In this document: piece by piece, positions 43,401-56,742 of the stretch
Layout: the number at the start of each line of letters is the position of its first letter
How positions within the stretch are numbered: the first letter of the stretch is position 1
Origin: Stagonosporopsis chrysanthemi
Taxonomy: Eukaryota; Ascomycota; Dothideomycetes; Pleosporales; Didymellaceae
Assembly (NCBI GenBank): GCA_022560025.1
Contig: JAFISE010000018.1
Span: forward strand, 124,001 to 188,000
DNA: 64,000 nt
Direction: 5' to 3'
Translations under genes and position numbers: made by a program
Notes under the pieces: generated by a model
What the model was told of the DNA's origin: nothing
The model's database searches: none
The model's input: the letters and a program-made list of their open reading frames with translations, nothing else

Positions 43401-46400
43401 CCGACGAGCTTGAGTTCAAGCTGATACTGGAGTTTGAACCCAGCGACGGCTTCATTGCCTTCCGCGCAACTTTCGATGCATCGACTATTCCAGAGAAGCA
43501 GGTCGTATACCTCTCCCAACAGATCGATCAAGTCGTCGCAAAGCTTTTGGGCAACGCCGATTGTACCGTAGCCGATCTCGGCCGCACCTTCACCGCTTCA
43601 TGCCTTTCAATCGCAAACCCAGACTACCGCCGCGACTGCGGACATATTGGCCTTTCGAATGCAGTAGAGACATGGGCTAGAACCACTCCTGAAAAGACAG
43701 CCATCATATTCGGACATGTGTTTGATGGCACATTGAGAGTTAAGAACTCAATCACATATTCGAGTTTGAATTCTCGAGCCAACCAGCTCGCCCGCTTGCT
43801 CTCGAAGCAAGGCGTTGGCCAGAATCATCTTGTTTGCATTATGATGGAAAAGTCTCTGAATCTTTACGTCGCCATACTTGCCGTGCTGAAGCTCGGGTCT
43901 GGATACTTGCCACTTGTCCCAGAGACACCTGCTGACAGGGTCAGCACTATAGTCACAGATGCCAAGGTCACAGTTTCTATCAGCGATTCTTCATGCGTAC
44001 GAAGGCTCCGCGCCAGCTTCTCCGGCACCGTCATCGATCTCGACTCGACAAATCTACTGCAGTATTCCGAACTCAACTTAGACACTCCTTACGACGGTTC
44101 GCATGTAGCCTACGCCGTGTTCACAAGCGGAAGTACTGGCACACCAAAAGGCGTACTTGTCACGCAGCAGAACCTAATGAGCAATATCAAGTTCTTGTCT
44201 AGCGTATACCCTGCATCTTCCAGATCCAGGATGCTACAGTCATGCTCTCAAGCTTTTGATGTGTCTGTCTTCGAAATCTTCTACGCATGGCATATGGGTA
44301 TGTCGCTCTGTACAGCGACGAAGGAAGATTTGTTCCGCGACCTCGAAGCTTCGATCAACAACCTAGGGGTTACTCATCTCAGTCTCACGCCTACTGTGGC
44401 AGCTCTTGTCGACCCTGTCAATGTACCTAAGGTCGAGTTCTTAGTAACAGCAGGAGAGGCATTAACAGAGCATGTCCGACGACAATGGGCAGGTCGCGGC
44501 TTGTACCAAGGTAAGCGATGCGAGCCTTCAAAGTAGTAGGCTAATTCAGTTTAGGGTATGGTCCGTCTGAAACTACCAATATCTGTACGGTACGACCTTC
44601 GGTGACGTCCAAAGACATGATCAATAACATTGGTCCGCCCTTCGATAATACGTCTGCATTCGTTTTGGACCCGACGAGCGACACCATCCTTCCTCGTGGA
44701 GCTGTGGGAGAACTTTGCTTTGGTGGAGAGCAAGTATTCCGCGGCTATCTCAATCGGCCAGAACTCAACGCCGCAAAACTCATTGACGTCGCGCCCTATG
44801 GCAGGATCTATCGATCTGGAGATATGGGACGACTTCTTCCAGACAATTGTATCCTATCTGCCGGACGGTCAGATGACCAAGTAAAGATACGTGGCCAGCG
44901 AGTCGAGCTTGGAGAGATCACGTCCGTTGTTCTGGACAATGACGATGTTGTCGACTGTGCAACTCTCCTTCTCTTAACCAAAAGTGGCGTGAAGTGCCTG
45001 ATCACATTCTGGGTACACAAGAGTCTCAAAAGTGAGCAATTTACTACAGTAGACTCTAGGCACGCTAGGAGCACCATCTTGCACGTCTCCGAGTCACTTT
45101 CGAAGCGGCTTCCTGCATACATGATACCATCTTACCTTGTTACCATAAGCAAGATACCCATGACTGCTCAGGCGAAGATTGATAAGCGATTACTGCAAAC
45201 CACCTTCGATAATATCGAGCCAGGCGCGCTCTCACACTTCGCACCTGCGATCAATGGTGGTGGCGATTTCAACGGCGACACCGACGGCACCCCAGCCCCT
45301 TGGTCGGAATGGGAGCAGAGTGTTGCAGATACCCTCAAACGAACACTCGGCGTGGATACGGAAAAGATCCACCCAACGTCGTCTTTCTTCAACCTAGGAT
45401 TGGACTCTGTGTCAGCCATCCGCTTTTGCCATGGCCTTAGACAAGCTGGAATCGCGGACTTCACAGTGGCTGAAGTGCTAAAGAATCCAACCATCGCAAC
45501 ACTAGACGCGTTACGTGTGGACAGGGCATCCCCATCGGAATCGCCTAAGAAAATGTTGAAGAGCCTTGATGAAGCCTTTTCAGACAAGCAAAGGGCATTC
45601 GTACGCTCCATAATCGAAAGTACTGGCCTCGAGGTGGAGAAGATAAGACCCTGCACACCCTTACAGGAGGCCATGCTGGCAAGTAGTGTTACCTCTGAGG
45701 CTGCTTACAGTAACACTATGGTGTTTCACATCAGAGGTGATGTCGCCCTCCTTCAAGCAAGCTGGAAGCTCGCACAGGCTCGACACGAAATTCTGCGAAC
45801 CTCGTTCGTGCCCTCCAACAATTCCACTTTCGCTTTCGCACAGGTAGTGCTAAAGTGTCCAGAGTTTCAGTGGGGCCAATTAGAAACACTACAAGACGTG
45901 CAGCCTCGGATGGACGCAGTTCTCAAGGACCTTCTCGCATCTCACAGACCACCGTTGTATCTGGCAACGCATACAACAGACACATCAACAAAGCTTATCT
46001 TTAGCTGCCATCATGCACTTTATGATGGCATAGCTATCAACATTCTCCTAGAGGAGATTCAGCAGACTTATTTCAATCATGAGTTAAAGCCAGTCATCCC
46101 TTATGACCGATACCTGCGCCATATGACATCTCAAGATCTTACCGCGGCAAACGAATTCTGGTCAAGCCGCTTTGCTCGTTTTGAACCAACATACTTTCCC
46201 GACCTGACCGGAAAGATACACACCAATCCTGGCACTTTCCGATCAACAAGACGAGGTTTACAGATGCCACTGAGCTTGCTTCGTGCAGCATCTCAGCGTG
46301 CCTCTGTATCGGTGCTTTCCATGGTGCAAGCTGCGTGGGCGAAACTACTGCATTATTACACGGGCGAGCATGACCTATGCTTCGGTAACGTCGTCAGCGG

Positions 46401-49400
46401 CCGTGCTCTCCCAGAAGATGGACTGGACCGACTTGTAGCACCTTGCTTCAACACCCTACCTGTTCGAGCTAATCTCGATTTCTCAAAGCCGAACTCAGCA
46501 TTGGTCCAGCACTTGCACAAATTCAACGTGGATTCATTTGCGTATCAACTAACGGCCCTCCGACGTATCCAAAGCAGTGTCCTGGATGGTAGAGGTCGCT
46601 TGTTTGACACCTTGATCATCCTTCAACAACCGCGTGGAGCACTTGATAAAGCTATCTGGTGCCTTGAAGATGACATTGGTGAGATGGACCTGCCTCTGGT
46701 GTGCGAAATACGTCAACACGAGGAGGACGACTCTCTGAGCTTGGCACTCCACTACAACACCAGTTTACTCTCCGATGACGACGCTCGAACTGTGGCTCAG
46801 ACGTTCGATAGCAGCCTCTGGGACCTTGGGCTTCACATCGAAGTGGCTGCTAATGACCCTGTTACCCTCCCTCAGGCGCTACAGGCGAGCGCGAACATCA
46901 AGTTTGATCGTCTACAGCCACAGAAGAATCTGCTCCACAAAGCCTTTGAGCAGAATGCATTTTTACTCTACCCGAATGCCATCGCTCTCGACTTCTTACA
47001 TTCGGACGGTCAAAAAACAGTATGGTCATATCAGACCTTGAATCTGGTAGCGAATCATGTTGCACATCGATTGATTTGTCAGGCTGTTGGGGTTGAAGAC
47101 ATCGTCCCTATCCACATCGACAAGTCTCCCATGTTTTATGCAAGTATCTTAGGAATCCTCAAAGCAGGCGCTGCATTTGCACCAGTTCATCCAGATCTAC
47201 CGGAAGCTCGAAAAGACCTAATGTTCAAAGACTTGGACCCAAAAGTCGTACTGTGTACAACACATGTGCCTAAACTCGGAAATCGAATATCTGCAACTGT
47301 TCTCAATGTCGCAGATCTCGAGAAAGAAAGCTTGGATGCCTGCGAAAATCCGAATATCGATCATCTTAGTGACTCGACTTTAGCTTACTGCCTTTTTACC
47401 AGCGGCTCAACTGGCGTGCCCAAAGCAGTCAATATGGAGCACAAGGCACCAGTCCAGACTATAGAGAGCTCTAGAACCCTCATACCATGGAAGCCGTCTT
47501 CAAGACTTCTGCAGTATGCAGCAACTACTTTCGACATGTGCTACTACGATTGTTTCATGGCTTGGACTTTTGGCTTCACCCTTTGCACGGCTGAGCAGCA
47601 TATCATGTTTGACAAACTGCCAGAGGTAATCAATTCTCTTGCTGTAACACTGCTGGACCTCACACCATCTGTTGCGGCTTCTTTGGTACGACACGATGTA
47701 CCAGGCGTGCAGTGGCTGTACTGTATCGGAGAAGAAATGTCCAGCGATATTGTCAGAGAATGGGCTGGCTCCTGCGTCAACTCTTACGGACCTACCGAAG
47801 CTGCTTTCTGCACGACAATGTTTCCGGTATCACAAGAAGTGAAGACATCTGTCATTGGCCAACCATACCCAAGCACATCATTCGCTGTATTCTCGTCTCA
47901 AGGGCAGCGACCTTTGCCTATGCTCAGTATTGGAGAGCTGTATATAGGAGGTGCACAACTCGCCAGAGATTATCATCGCCGAGCTGATCTGACCAATGAG
48001 CGCTTCGTAACTCGATGTGAGCAAAGGTTCTACAAGAGTGGCGACATGGTACGCATGCTCAGTGATGGTAATTTTGAGTTCATTGGGCGAGCAGATGACC
48101 AGGTGAAAGTCCGTGGACTGAGAGTTGAACTTGGTGAGATCAATGAAGTACTACGTACTTGCGATTCACGCATCAGTTCCGTCACGACACAGATCCTGAA
48201 GAAAAATTTGGATTCCAAAGAGCAGCTGGTGTCGTTCCTGGTTACTGGAATGGAGATCCGGGTTGACGAGCAGTTGGAGATCCAAGACCATGCCATGCGA
48301 ACTGCGAGGGATCGGCTTCCTGGATACATGGTGCCTCAAATATTTGTCTTTGTTGACAGCATACCAAAGTCAATGGCTGGGAAGGTCGACAAGAAGGCAC
48401 TGACAGAACTCTTCGAAGCTACCAGTACCACACAAAAGACGGTAAATGGCGTGCACGTCAGCCACAAATGGACTTTGGCTGAGTCACATATCCGCGATGT
48501 GTTGTGTCGACTATCAAAGACGCCGGTTGATGAAGTTTCCCCAGAAGTGTCAATCTACCAGCTTGGACTCGACAGCATCAGCGCGGTTCAGATTGCCTCC
48601 GCGCTTCGAAACCAGGGCTACGACGTCAGTGCTTCTGACGTTATGAGGTTCCCGACTTGTATCGATCTTGCCGGACACCTTGGAGGGGGGTATCGGATCA
48701 CCGAACCGCGAATCGAGCCCTTTGACCACAAAGCTTTTGATAAGAAGCACAGACCAGCCATTCTACATGCCTGTGGTCTCGACGATCAGATTGTCGAAGC
48801 TATTCGTCCATGTACGCCGCTCCAACAGGGCATGATTTCTCAATTTGTTGCCAACGATGCAACTCTGTACTACAACCACCTTCGCCTGAAGCTACAAAAG
48901 CCAACAATAGATGCTGCAAAACTCAAAGATGCGTGGCAGCAGACGATGATGCGGCACTCTATACTTCGGACGGGCTTTGCCAATGTCAAGGACGAGCGAT
49001 ATCCTTTTGCAATGGTCCAGTACGCGACAGAGTCGACGAGGCTGCCTTGGTCAGAGAGTACTGATGCAGATATTCGGCTAGCTAGAGAGAAGTTGGGCCA
49101 GCTACAGCGAGAGGCTTTGCTACAGCTGCATCAGCCCATGTGGAGCATTCGATTCGTTCATGACGACCAGGATCTATTTCTCGATCTATGGATTTTCCAT
49201 GCACTATTCGATGCCCATAGCTTGCAACTGGTCTTCGAAGACGTTGTTACCACCTACAACGATGAAGTCCTGATGGAAGTTCCCTCCTTTGAGTCATCAC
49301 TAAGCGAGCTTTTGCAGCTTACTGACAGACAAAGCAAGCAGACAGATCAATTCTGGTCAGACCTCGGCAAGAAGACAGTCCCAACACGCTTTCCAAACTT

Positions 49401-52400
49401 GACACCCCTGAGGCTTGAACCCGCTCCTCCCGTCGTTCTTAAGAAGTACTCGTCAATATCCAGTGTTGAAATTGAGCACGGCTCCCGCGTAAAAGGCATC
49501 ACACTTCAGGCTGCAGGTATCGCTAGCTGGTCGAGTATCCTGTCATCATACACAGGAGAGCCAACCGTTACTATGGGTGTCGTTCTTTCTGGTCGAAATT
49601 CCGACGCAACCATTGACGCTATCCTTCCATGTATCAACACGGTACCGTTCCCGTGTACAGTGACTGATGACAAAATGGCGCTTATCAGATCGGTCATGGA
49701 GCTCAATGTAGAGCTACATCAACATCAGTTCACGCCACTCAGCAAGATTCAGAAACTGATGGGCTTGTCAAATGAATCCTTGTTTGACTCGCTATTTGCT
49801 TTCCAGAAGACTACTAGGGATGTCCAGCAGAACAGGCTATGGACTGTCGTGGAAGACAACGCGACAACAGAATATCCAATCTCAATCGAGCTTGAGCTAC
49901 TGCAGAATGGCTTGCAATACCGATTGACCTACCTACCGCACATCATCCCGCCTCAACATGCGGTTTTGATCCTTGAACAGCTCGATTGTTTCATGAGGTC
50001 GTATTTTTTGACGAGCGACAACTCCGCATCAGAAAACTTTCTGGATCAATCGCTGTACTCCATCACTCCAGCCAAGGAACCAACTCTGCCATCCAAAGTC
50101 GGGCTGCTTCACCAGTTCGTCGAATTCACCGCTGATTTACACCCAAATCGAGCTGCACTCGAGTTCGCAAGCTCCATGGACGACGGTCGGCTGGTGAGCA
50201 AGACGTGGTCATACCATGAGCTTGATGCAGAAGGCAACAGAGTTGCCAACCTGTTACTGAAATGCAACGTCCGGCAAGGTGGTCTCGTCGGTGTGTGCTT
50301 CGACAAATGCCCAGAAGCGTCTTTCGCGATGCTAGGCATACTGAAAGCCGGCTGTGCCTTTGTCGCCATTGACCCAAGCGCACCTAGTGCGCGCCAAGCA
50401 TTCATTGTCGATGATTCTGGTGCCCAGCTAGTCCTCTCTATGAGCGCACAGTCTGCAAAATTCAAGAAAGAGGTCAAAGTACCGGTATTGAACCTTGATA
50501 AGATGGAAACGCACAGTTTCCCAGCGACCAGACCTCGGCTCCAGAAAAACATCGACTCTCAAGATCGCAGTTATTGTTTGTACACTAGTGGTACCACCGG
50601 CACACCAAAAGGATGTGAACTGACTCATGAGAATGCGGTGCAAGCAATGCTTGCATTCCAAGTATTGTTCACTGGACATTGGGATGCGAACTCGCGCTGG
50701 CTGCAATTTGCGTCTTTTCATTTTGATGTCTCAGTCCTTGAGCAATATTGGAGTTGGTCAGTTGGCATTTGCGTTGTGTCAGCGCCGCGAGATCTGATCT
50801 TCGAGGATCTTGCGAACTCCATCCGCATACTCGATATCACTCACATCGACCTCACACCAAGTCTTGCCCAGATATTGCACCCCGATGATGTGCCTAGCCT
50901 TTGCAAGGGTGTGTTCATTACTGGTGGAGAAAGCTTAAAGCAAGAGATCCTGGATGTCTGGGGTCCGAAAAGCGTCATTTATAATGGCTATGGGCCTACT
51001 GAAGCTACAATCGGCTGCACCATGTACCCACGAGTTCCGACCAACGGCAAGCCTTCAAACATCGGACCTCAATTCAAAAACGTTGGTTCATACGTGCTGA
51101 AGCCTGGGTCAGACACTCCGGTACTTCGCGGCGGTGTTGGTGAACTCTGTGTTTCTGGCAAACTCGTCGGTAAAGGCTATTTGAACCGCCCAGCACTGAC
51201 TGAAGAGCGTTTCGCTTACCTGAATCGCTTTAAAGAGAGAGTCTATCGCACTGGCGACCTGGTGAGAATTCTTTATGACGGCACCTTTGATTTCCTTGGC
51301 CGTGCAGACGATCAAGTCAAACTGCGCGGCCAGCGACTCGAAATTGGTGAGATCAACTCTGTCATCAGACAATCGAGCAAAGCCTTTACGGACGTAGCAA
51401 CACTGGTGCTCAAGCATCCCCAGCAACAAAGAGAGCAACTGATCGCGTTTGTGGTCATTGGCATGAAATCGCCTCGCGACCCGAAAGTACTCCTAGTCGA
51501 GGCTTCCCAACTGAGTAGAGCTAAGGAAGCGTGCCATGAAAGGCTCCCGCCCTACATGATTCCTACCCACTTCGTTCCTTTGGCATCCATGCCTCTTAAC
51601 ATCAACAATAAGGCTGATGGCAAGCAGCTCAAAAGCATATATGAATCACTATCGAGTGTTGATCTGCATCAGCTTTCGGCAACCTCAGAAGCGGCAGACG
51701 ATATCTGGTCAATGGAAGAAGAGAGGCTTCGCCTTGCTCTTGCCGAGACATTGGGTATTGGCGAGGAAACTGTTAAAAAAGACTCTAGTTTCTACGAGCT
51801 TGGTATGGACTCAATCTCAGTCATTGGGGTGTCTCGAGCTGTCAAGCAGGCCGGATTTACGCAGCTTACCGTTGCAACTCTTATGAGATACGCCACAATT
51901 AGGCGACTTGCCAAAGCATTATCCAGCTCTAGCTCCAACACGCTCACCCATGGTTCGCTAGTAGCAGCACAGCAAGCGATCAGTGCTGTACAGCACCGAT
52001 ATCGTGGAGTTGTCGCTCAATCGCTCGGATTCGAGTCAGAAGATGTGGAAGCGCTCGCCCCGTGCACCCCTTTACAACAAGGCATGATTGCGAGGTACCT
52101 AGACAGTGAGGATGGTCTTTACTTCAACACTTTCAAGTTCGATCTCAGTGATGAGATAGACCTCTCTCGACTGCGCTTAGCTTGGAATACTGTTGTCGAA
52201 GACACGCAAATATTGCGGACAAGCTTCGTCAACACGGATGATGGCTATATGCAAGTAGTGTTGCAGAAACCCCAAAAAGTATGGGCTGAGCATGATATTG
52301 AGCATGCTTCGCTCCAAGATCATTTGCACCAGCTACGACAAGGCTGGCTTAACGCGAATCACCTTGAGCCGAGCAAGCCATTTGGACTTCACCTCATCAG

Positions 52401-55400
52401 GCATTCGAACCACAAGCTGTTGCTCGTGCAGATCTTCCATGCCCTCTATGATGGGACCAGCATTGATTTACTCTTGAAGAAAGTATGGGAGAAGTACAGT
52501 GGTACGGAAGCTGACCTTCTTAAAGTCCCGACTTTCCATGAAGCTCTTCCACATGGTCCGCTCAGTGCCACTGAGAATGCGCGCAAGTTTTGGGAAGACC
52601 ATCTCAGGTTCAGTGTACCAGGACAGCTTCCGCCACTGACACAGGCGCCGGCACTAAGCACGGTCGTGGTTACTCGAGATCTGGAATCGCTACCGGCATT
52701 CGAGGCAACAAGGAGGATGCTCAACGTTACTGCCCAGGCCATTGCTCAAGCTTGCTGGTCACATGTGTTGCAGGAGTACGTGCGACTTCCAATCACCACG
52801 GGCATGGTGGTGTCCGGACGGAGCCTCGAGCTCGCTCATGCTGATCGTATTGTTGGGCCTATGTTCAACACTATCCCATATCAGCACTACACGAAAGCCG
52901 GTGATAGTTGGGCTTCTGCAATTGCTAGCGCACACGAATTCAACACGGCGGCACTCCCCTATCAGCATACGCCCTTGCGGGATATATCGAAATGGTGCAA
53001 GCGAGGCCCAACTCAGCCGCTTTTCGACACATTGTTCGTCTACCAGGTCACTCCGAACGACGACGACTGGTGGAGAAGTAATACGGCCTGGGAGCTGCTT
53101 AACGATGACACAGTAGCAGATTATCCTCTGGCAATAGAGGTTGATCAAAGGGGTCCAGACAGGATTATGTTGACTTTGGTCACTCAAGGCCACATCTCAA
53201 ACACGGAGACTTCAACCCATCTGCTTGATCGTTACGAGGACGCACTAAGGAGTGCACTGATAGATCCCTTGGCCGTACTGAAGACGTCAATAGATTTAGA
53301 AGCCGGCACTTCAAACGACTTAACAGCAGAACACAACCATATCAACGAATCGAACGGTGTGATCGATTTCAGTTGGAGCGAAGATGCTATCGCAATCAGG
53401 AAAGAGATGGCCATACTTACTGGCGTCGAGCCTGCGACCATCAGCGAACGTACATCAATCTTCGAGCTTGGCTTGGACAGCATTGACGCGATCAAGCTGT
53501 CATCAAGACTCAAGAAACAAGGTTTACATCTTCCGGTCAGCGGCATCATGCGAGGCCACACCGTCGAGAAAATGGTCGCCAACACACAGAGGAATCAGAT
53601 CAGTGACACCCACCCCCATACTAAGGCTGATTTTGCCCATCGCAAACAGCGGTTGCGGAGCTACATCGAATCAGGCACAGTGGGCGTAAGAAACATCGAT
53701 GACGTCTTGCCTCTCACGCCTCTACAAGAAGCCATGGTGGCCGATATGGTAGCTTCGGACTACACTCGATATTACAACTTCGATGTTGCGGAGCTGGCCG
53801 AAGACACCGACCTTGACAGACTCATGAACGCGTGGCATACCATCATCAAGTCAGCGCCTATTCTACGCACAGCCTTCCTCGAAGTCGATGATCCAAGTAT
53901 CGATGACTCGTACGCACAGGTCATCCTGAAGCATGACTTCTTCAAGTCCCCTTTGGAACATCAACGCATTGACACGATCAAAGACATCAATATCCCGACA
54001 ATGCTTGATGACTTACGCCATGCAGCGAAAAGATCGACGGTTCAAGAGCCCCCTTTCAAGGTCGTTTTTTTGGAGACACCCCAACGAAAGATCCAGATCT
54101 TGTCAATTGCCCATGCACTCTATGATGGCTGGTCTTTGAGCTTGCTCCATGAATCCGTCAATGCAGCCTATCATGGACTATATGCTCCTCCGCCTAGTCA
54201 TGAATTCACACTAGCCAACATACTTGCTGGATCTGGACCCGAGGCTGCGAAATTCTGGAAGGAATATCTGACCAGAGCAAGTCCAAGTCTTCTGCCTAGA
54301 CGCAATCACAGTGCTATTGCGATAGGTACGGTCCATCGCAACGAAGCTTCAAGTGGCACCATGCTCTGTGATATTACAACCTTTGCCAAGAAGTGCAATG
54401 TGTCACTTCAGACCTTAGGCCAGACCATCTTCGCCATTACTCTAGCATCCTACGTCGGCTCTCTGGATGTCACCTTTGGCTGTGTACTGTCAGGTCGTGA
54501 AGATGATGAGACATTGCAGTTGTTTTTCCCAACCATGAACACGGTTGCCATCCGGACGGTATTGCATGGTTCATGCCTAGAGATGCTGCGATACACGCAA
54601 GACAACTTCAACATAATCAAACAGTGGCAGCACTATCCCTTGCGAAAAGCTTCGGCATTAGCAGGTGTGCAGGGTAGACTACTTGACAGTTTGTTCGTCT
54701 ATCAGAAGAGCATGAAGCAGAGTTCTAGCCATGGGAAAAAGCTTTATCATAGCGTTGGGAGTCAAAGCAATGTCGAGTACCCGCTTTGTGTGGAGATGGA
54801 GATCGTGAACGATGAACTGGTGTGGCGTTGCGCGGTCAAAGAAGAGATCATGGACCTTAAGGGTGCCCAGACCTTGCTCAGTAGGTTGGACCAGGTTCTT
54901 CGCAACATCATTCAGTATCCTGGAGCACCGACCATTGATTCGAGCCCGCAGGGGACATCGGTCTGCGGGTTGCCAGCGTTCGAGGTGGCGAGAGCACATG
55001 CACCGGAAGACAACGACACAAATGAACAGTCAAGCCCTGGACCAGACAAAACACCATCGGAGACAGTAACGCAAATTCAAAAGGCCCTGGCATCCGTTGC
55101 TCAGATACCGGAGGAATCTATTGGACGAGACATGTCGATATTTCACATTGGCCTTGATTCCATCAGCGCCATCAAGGTTTCCGCGATTCTTCGCAAGCAG
55201 GGCATCGCTCTTAGTGTTGGCCAAATGTTGAAAGCTGGTACTGTGGAGAAGATGGCCATTGCAGCTACCGAGCGAACACTCGTCACCACAGACAATGACG
55301 ATACGAGTACTGTGATCAAACGCGCTTTGCACGGGGTCGATCAGACCGAGGTGCTGAGCCTCGCAGGCATCAAACCGTCCGAAGTCGATCGAATCATACC

Positions 55401-56742
55401 TCTCGCGGCTGGCCAAATGTACATGGTTTCTATGTGGCTTAATACCAGGGGTGCAAACTTCTACCCGGAATTCGAATATGAGCTCAAAGGACCATTAGAC
55501 TTTGAAGTACTGCGAAGATCATGGGAAGAGCTCGTGGCCCTGGACCCGATATTGCGCACACGCATCCTGAAGACGGACCACACTGGCCGGCCGTATGCTC
55601 AAGTCGTGCTGAAGTCGGTAAAAGCTTCGCTCACAGTCATAACAAATTCAGACACAGATGCACCAATATCGGCTATGCAAAATATCACGGTTCAACCCTG
55701 GGTTCACCTGTTTGTAGCACGTGTAGCGTCAGGCTGGCTGCTGAAGTTGAAGATCCACCACGCTTTGTACGATGGCGTGAGTCTACCGCTTCTGATGCAA
55801 AGGCTTCAGGACCTCTGCAATGGCATCAGACCTTCTCAACATGGTGCCGTACTCGATGAATACGTCGCTTTAGCATATGGTGCTTCGGCAGCGTCTCGAT
55901 GTGAAGCGTTTTGGACGCAGTACCTCGAGGGCATCAAACCGCATCACAATACGAACGCAGAGGTCACGCCCTGTACCAAAATAGAGATTTATCAGCCTAG
56001 CCTTTTGGAAACGTATGGACTAGATCGCATAGTTCGTCAGAACGGCATCTCACTGCAAGCGCTCTTCCTTGCTGTGTACGCCAATCTCCATGCAGCAAGG
56101 AAAGAGACAGCCAAAGCGCAGGATGTCGTAATCGGTATATATCTCGCCAACCGTTCCGCACTCATCGACAATCTCCCCACATCCACCATACCTACCGTCA
56201 ATCTAATCCCTCTCCGTGTCCGAACACCCCTCAATACCTCTCTCCTCAGCCTCGCAACTCAGATCCAACACGACCTGCAGACCCTCAGCGAGCCACTTTA
56301 CGCAACAACGAGCCTCTACGAGATCAACGAATGGACAGGCGTCAAAGTCGACACATTCATCAACTTCCTCAACCTCCCCACGACTGATAATGGTAAAAGT
56401 GAGACCAGCGAGAGGGAAGTGAGAATCACGCAGAAGCATGGCTGGCAGGAGGCTGTTCGTAGGGTCATTCCGGTTCTTCGTAATGACGGGCAAGTCGATC
56501 TAGAGTTGGTGAACGAGCACGTGAATGCGGCGTATCTTGTGAGTTTTATGCTTCTCTTGCTAGAATCCAATAGGAGTGTAGGAACTGATGTACCACAGCA
56601 TGCAATCGACATCGAAGCCACGATCTGCGGTGGAAAGTTAGACATCGGTGTGTTTGCGCCAACGGAGCTGATGAATCTGAAGGATGGAGAGAGATTGATT
56701 GAAGATTTGAGATTCGAGCTTGAAAGATTGGGACAGGCATGA
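40427..56742 (+). CDS. NPS2: ferricrocin/ferrichrome-type NRPS (NPS2/SidC family), (A-T-C)x4-T-C-T-C
   Basis: Two exons (40427-44510, 44555-56742) separated by one 44-nt intron inside A2 give 5423 residues. Domain order: A1 (about 20-540), T1 (Ser569), C1 (HHALYDG at 764), A2 (about 1070-1610), T2 (Ser1646), C2 (HHALYDG at 1847), A3 (about 2154-2690), T3 (Ser2702), C3 (FHALFDA, His2910), A4 (about 3212-3735), T4 (Ser3781), C4 (His3990), T5 (Ser4337), C5 (His4548), T6 (Ser4897), C6 (HHALYDG at 5096). There is no thioesterase; the end C domain would cyclise and release, as in SidC. Starting with an A domain and ending T-C-T-C is the hallmark of ferrichrome synthetases, which build a hexapeptide of three acyl-hydroxyornithines and three small amino acids. 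Four A domains are one more than Aspergillus SidC. A1 has an unusual A8 motif and C3 an altered active-site motif. Every T-domain serine is kept. Confidence 0.95.
44511..44554 (+). other. single intron of the NRPS gene
   Basis: GTAAGC donor and TTTAG acceptor enclose 44 bases with in-frame stops. Splicing joins CAAG to GGTATGG and restores the A5 motif QGYGPSETTN of A2. Without it the reading frame would break into two apparent genes of 1369 and about 4046 codons. Confidence 0.92.

Noticed and set aside
44602..56742. A separate 4046-codon NRPS gene starting after 44.6 kb
   Set aside because: Its beginning is the second half of A2; a clean 44-nt GT-AG intron joins it in frame to the upstream part.
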